Source: Microcella pacifica
GTDB lineage: Bacteria > Actinomycetota > Actinomycetes > Actinomycetales > Microbacteriaceae
Reading direction: 5' to 3'
Assembly (NCBI RefSeq): GCF_009371975.2
Contig: NZ_VIKT02000010.1
Span: forward strand, 1-64,000
DNA: 64,000 nucleotides
Positions 62,378-64,000 of this stretch are shown one piece after another; position 1 is the first letter of the stretch, and every line of letters starts with the position of its first letter. The translations under genes were made by a program, and so were the position numbers. Under the pieces are notes generated by a model that was not told where the DNA came from, made no database searches, and saw nothing but the letters and a program-made list of their open reading frames with translations.

Positions 62378-63733
62378 ATGGCCGATCTGCCCGCACTCCT
62401 GCGCGCCGAGCTCGGCGACGTCGTCGTCACCGACCCGGCAGCGCTGGAAGCGGCGCGCAGCGACTACTCGGGGCAGCGCAGCGACTCCGCACCGCTCGCG
62501 ATCGTCGAGGCGCGCACGGTCGCCGACGTGCAGACCGCACTGCGCTTCGCGCACGCGCACCGGCTGCCCGTCGTGCCGCGAGGTGCGGGCGCGGGGCTCA
62601 CGGGCGGCGCGATGGCCTCGGCCGCGCAGCTCGTGGTCAGCACGAGCCGGCTCTCGAGCATCGTGGAGATCAACGCCGCCGACCAGCTCGCCGTCGTGCA
62701 GGCGGGCGTGCTCAACGCCGACCTGGGGCGCGCGGTCGAGCCGCACGGACTGTTCTTCGCCCCCGACCCGGCGAGCCGCGAGATCTCGACGATCGGCGGC
62801 AACATCGCCACGAACGCGGGCGGGCTACTGTGCGCCAAGTACGGCGTCACGCGCGAGGCCGTGCTCGGCCTCACGGTCGTGCTCGCCGACGGGTCGTTGC
62901 TCGAGCTCGGGCACCGCACCGTCAAGGGGGTCACGGGGCTCGACCTCACCGCGCTCATGATCGGCAGCGAGGGCACGCTCGGCATCGTCGTCGAGGCCAC
63001 GGTACGCCTGCTGCCCCTGCCGACGGGTGACCCCGCCACCCTCAGCGCGACCTTCGTCGACGTCGTCGCGGCAGCAGCCGCCTCCACCGCGATCACGGCG
63101 GCCCGCCTGCGGCCGGCGGCGATGGAGCTCATCGACGCTCGTGCGCTCAGCGCCATCCATGAGCACCTCGACCTGCCGACGCCCGCAGCAGAGTCGGTGC
63201 AGCTGCTCGTGCAATTCGACGGCGCCTCGGCCGGGGCCGACGCGGGCGTCGCGCTCGCGATCCTGCGCGAGCTCGGTGCGCAGGTCGCCATGACGGTCGA
63301 CGCGGAGGAGGGCGAACGGATGCTCGCCGTGCGCCGCGCGTTCCACCCGGCCATGGCGGCCCGCGGCTCGGTGCTCATCGAAGATCTTGCCGTGCCGCGC
63401 TCGGCGCTCCCGGCGATGGTCGCTCAGATCCGCGCGATCGAGGAGCGCTTCGGGCTCGAGATTCCCACCGTCGCGCACGCGGGCGACGGCAACCTGCACC
63501 CCAACCTCATCTACACGGGCGACACCGTGCCGGCCGAGATCTGGGAGGCCGCCGGTGAGCTGTTCCGAGCCGCGCTCGCCCTCGGCGGCACCCTCACGGG
63601 CGAGCACGGCGTCGGCACGCTCAAGCGGCGCTGGCTCGAAGAGGAGCTCGGCACCCCGCAGCTCGACCTGCAGCGCCGCATCAAGGAGGTCTTCGACCCG
63701 CTCGGCATCATGAACCCCGGAAAGGTGTTCTGA
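62378..63733 (+). CDS. FAD-binding oxidase (GlcD/D-lactate dehydrogenase-like)
   Basis: This 451-residue flavoprotein of the VAO/PCMH superfamily, GlcD type, oxidises 2-hydroxy acids such as glycolate or D-lactate. The FAD-binding domain at about residues 35-215 has VVPRGAGAGLTGGA, STIGGNIATNAGGLLCAKYG and MIGSEGTLGIVVEATV. The C-terminal cap carries the metal-linked AHAGDGNLHPN and GEHGVGTLKRRWL motifs. No GlcE/GlcF partner is adjacent. It converges on the gene at the window edge, with a tandem duplication between them. Confidence 0.92.
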   Translation: MADLPALLRAELGDVVVTDPAALEAARSDYSGQRSDSAPLAIVEARTVADVQTALRFAHAHRLPVVPRGAGAGLTGGAMASAAQLVVSTSRLSSIVEINAADQLAVVQAGVLNADLGRAVEPHGLFFAPDPASREISTIGGNIATNAGGLLCAKYGVTREAVLGLTVVLADGSLLELGHRTVKGVTGLDLTALMIGSEGTLGIVVEATVRLLPLPTGDPATLSATFVDVVAAAAASTAITAARLRPAAMELIDARALSAIHEHLDLPTPAAESVQLLVQFDGASAGADAGVALAILRELGAQVAMTVDAEEGERMLAVRRAFHPAMAARGSVLIEDLAVPRSALPAMVAQIRAIEERFGLEIPTVAHAGDGNLHPNLIYTGDTVPAEIWEAAGELFRAALALGGTLTGEHGVGTLKRRWLEEELGTPQLDLQRRIKEVFDPLGIMNPGKVF

Positions 63734-63735
63734 CC

Positions 63736-63771
63736 GTCGGGCGGCTCAGGCGTGTCGGGCGACTCAGGCGC
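63736..63771 (-). repeat. two 18-bp tandem repeats across the stop of the last gene
   Basis: GTCGGGCGGCTCAGGCGT (63736-63753) and GTCGGGCGACTCAGGCGC (63754-63771) agree at 16 of 18 positions, with a partial third copy after. On the minus strand each contains GCC-TGA, so the last codon and stop codon of the gene ending at 63764 are duplicated. Confidence 0.6.
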
Positions 63772-64000
63772 GGCGGGCGACGTACACGCCGTTGCGCGAG
63801 GTGCCCTCGGTGAGCGGGTTGGCGAACTCGACCGTGTGCCCCTCGACCGCCTCGAAGACCTCGCGCAGCACGGCGAGGAACGACTCCTCGGGCGGGTCGT
63901 CCGACCACAGGGCGAAGACGCCGCCGGGCCGCAGGTGGCGGGCGAGCCGGTGCACCCCGTCGACCGTGTAGAGATCGAGGTGGCTCGCGTCGAGCGTGAA
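63764..64000 (-). CDS. spermidine synthase-like methyltransferase-fold protein, C-terminal part
   Basis: Only the last 78 residues are in the window, and the gene continues past 64000. The segment (DASHLDLYTVDGVHRLARHL, then PGGVFALWSDDPPEESFLAVL and GTSRNGVYVARR) matches the C-terminal half of spermidine-synthase-like SAM-fold proteins common in actinobacteria. Many of these are not true aminopropyltransferases, and the substrate is unknown. The stop region is tandemly duplicated. Confidence 0.8.
   Translation of the reverse strand, partial: FTLDASHLDLYTVDGVHRLARHLRPGGVFALWSDDPPEESFLAVLREVFEAVEGHTVEFANPLTEGTSRNGVYVARRA

Overview
The window is GC-rich chromosomal DNA of an actinobacterium, most probably Microbacteriaceae (Micrococcales, of the Microcella/Leifsonia kind). 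This rests on gene order and families: an actinobacterial aa3 oxidase set with CtaF, a dcw cluster without ftsA that runs on through sepF, yggT and divIVA, actinobacterial markers (DUF3040, DUF3043, an Rv2175c-like regulator, GarA/FtsR), class II DAHP synthase, and a MurE with an altered DNPR motif. It is essentially all core genome. I see no tRNA or rRNA gene, insertion sequence, prophage or CRISPR array.

Layout. 0.1-6.5 kb: a small, apparently truncated foldase-like lipoprotein, a GNAT acetyltransferase, ctaF-ctaD-ctaC, erpA, an M20 peptidase and a DUF3043 membrane protein. 6.5-14.6 kb: pyrD, nrdR, hisD, a flavin reductase, dnaE and an RluA-type pseudouridine synthase. 14.6-31.8 kb: the cell-wall and division cluster, transcribed leftward as mraZ-rsmH-ftsL-ftsI-murE-(murF remnant)-mraY-murD-ftsW-murG-murC-ftsQ-ftsZ-yggS-sepF-yggT-divIVA, with many 1-4 nt overlaps. 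31.8-37.7 kb: the mraZ control region, DUF3040, a polyprenyl synthase, an Rv2175c-like protein, a LysM lytic enzyme and a PASTA Ser/Thr kinase. 37.7-49.1 kb: DAHP synthase, PlsC, glucokinase, acyl-CoA ligase, deformylase, an EspI/MinD-like ATPase, pyruvate carboxylase and a ParA. 49.1-51.6 kb: a MerR regulator, then ftsR-garA-pgsA. 51.7-64 kb: mixed metabolism (DUF1295, HEAT-like, SDR, atypical Zwf, GH15, S4 protein, LDH, HesB-like), an FMO-BASS-epimerase operon, an FAD-linked oxidase and the end of a spermidine-synthase-like gene.

How it fits together. Lipid II precursor synthesis (Mur enzymes, MraY, MurG), septum assembly (FtsZ, FtsQ, FtsL, FtsI, FtsW, SepF) and polar growth (DivIVA) form one leftward block. 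It probably starts from a promoter with three 10-bp-spaced MraZ boxes, insulated from the upstream gene by a set of hairpin terminators. The PASTA kinase and the FHA protein GarA are plausible signalling partners for that block. FtsR, encoded beside GarA, is a known ftsZ regulator in relatives, and a palindrome upstream of ftsZ recurs upstream of the neighbouring merR gene.

Most unusual points: the murF position holds only a 216-residue C-terminal remnant without an ATP-binding domain; short tandem duplications lie across several stop codons; at least nine first genes have a TANNNT hexamer 6-7 nt before the start codon, as expected for leaderless mRNAs; and a perfect 11-bp stem puts the rluD-like start codon in its loop. 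I did not find a clear multi-gene novel system.
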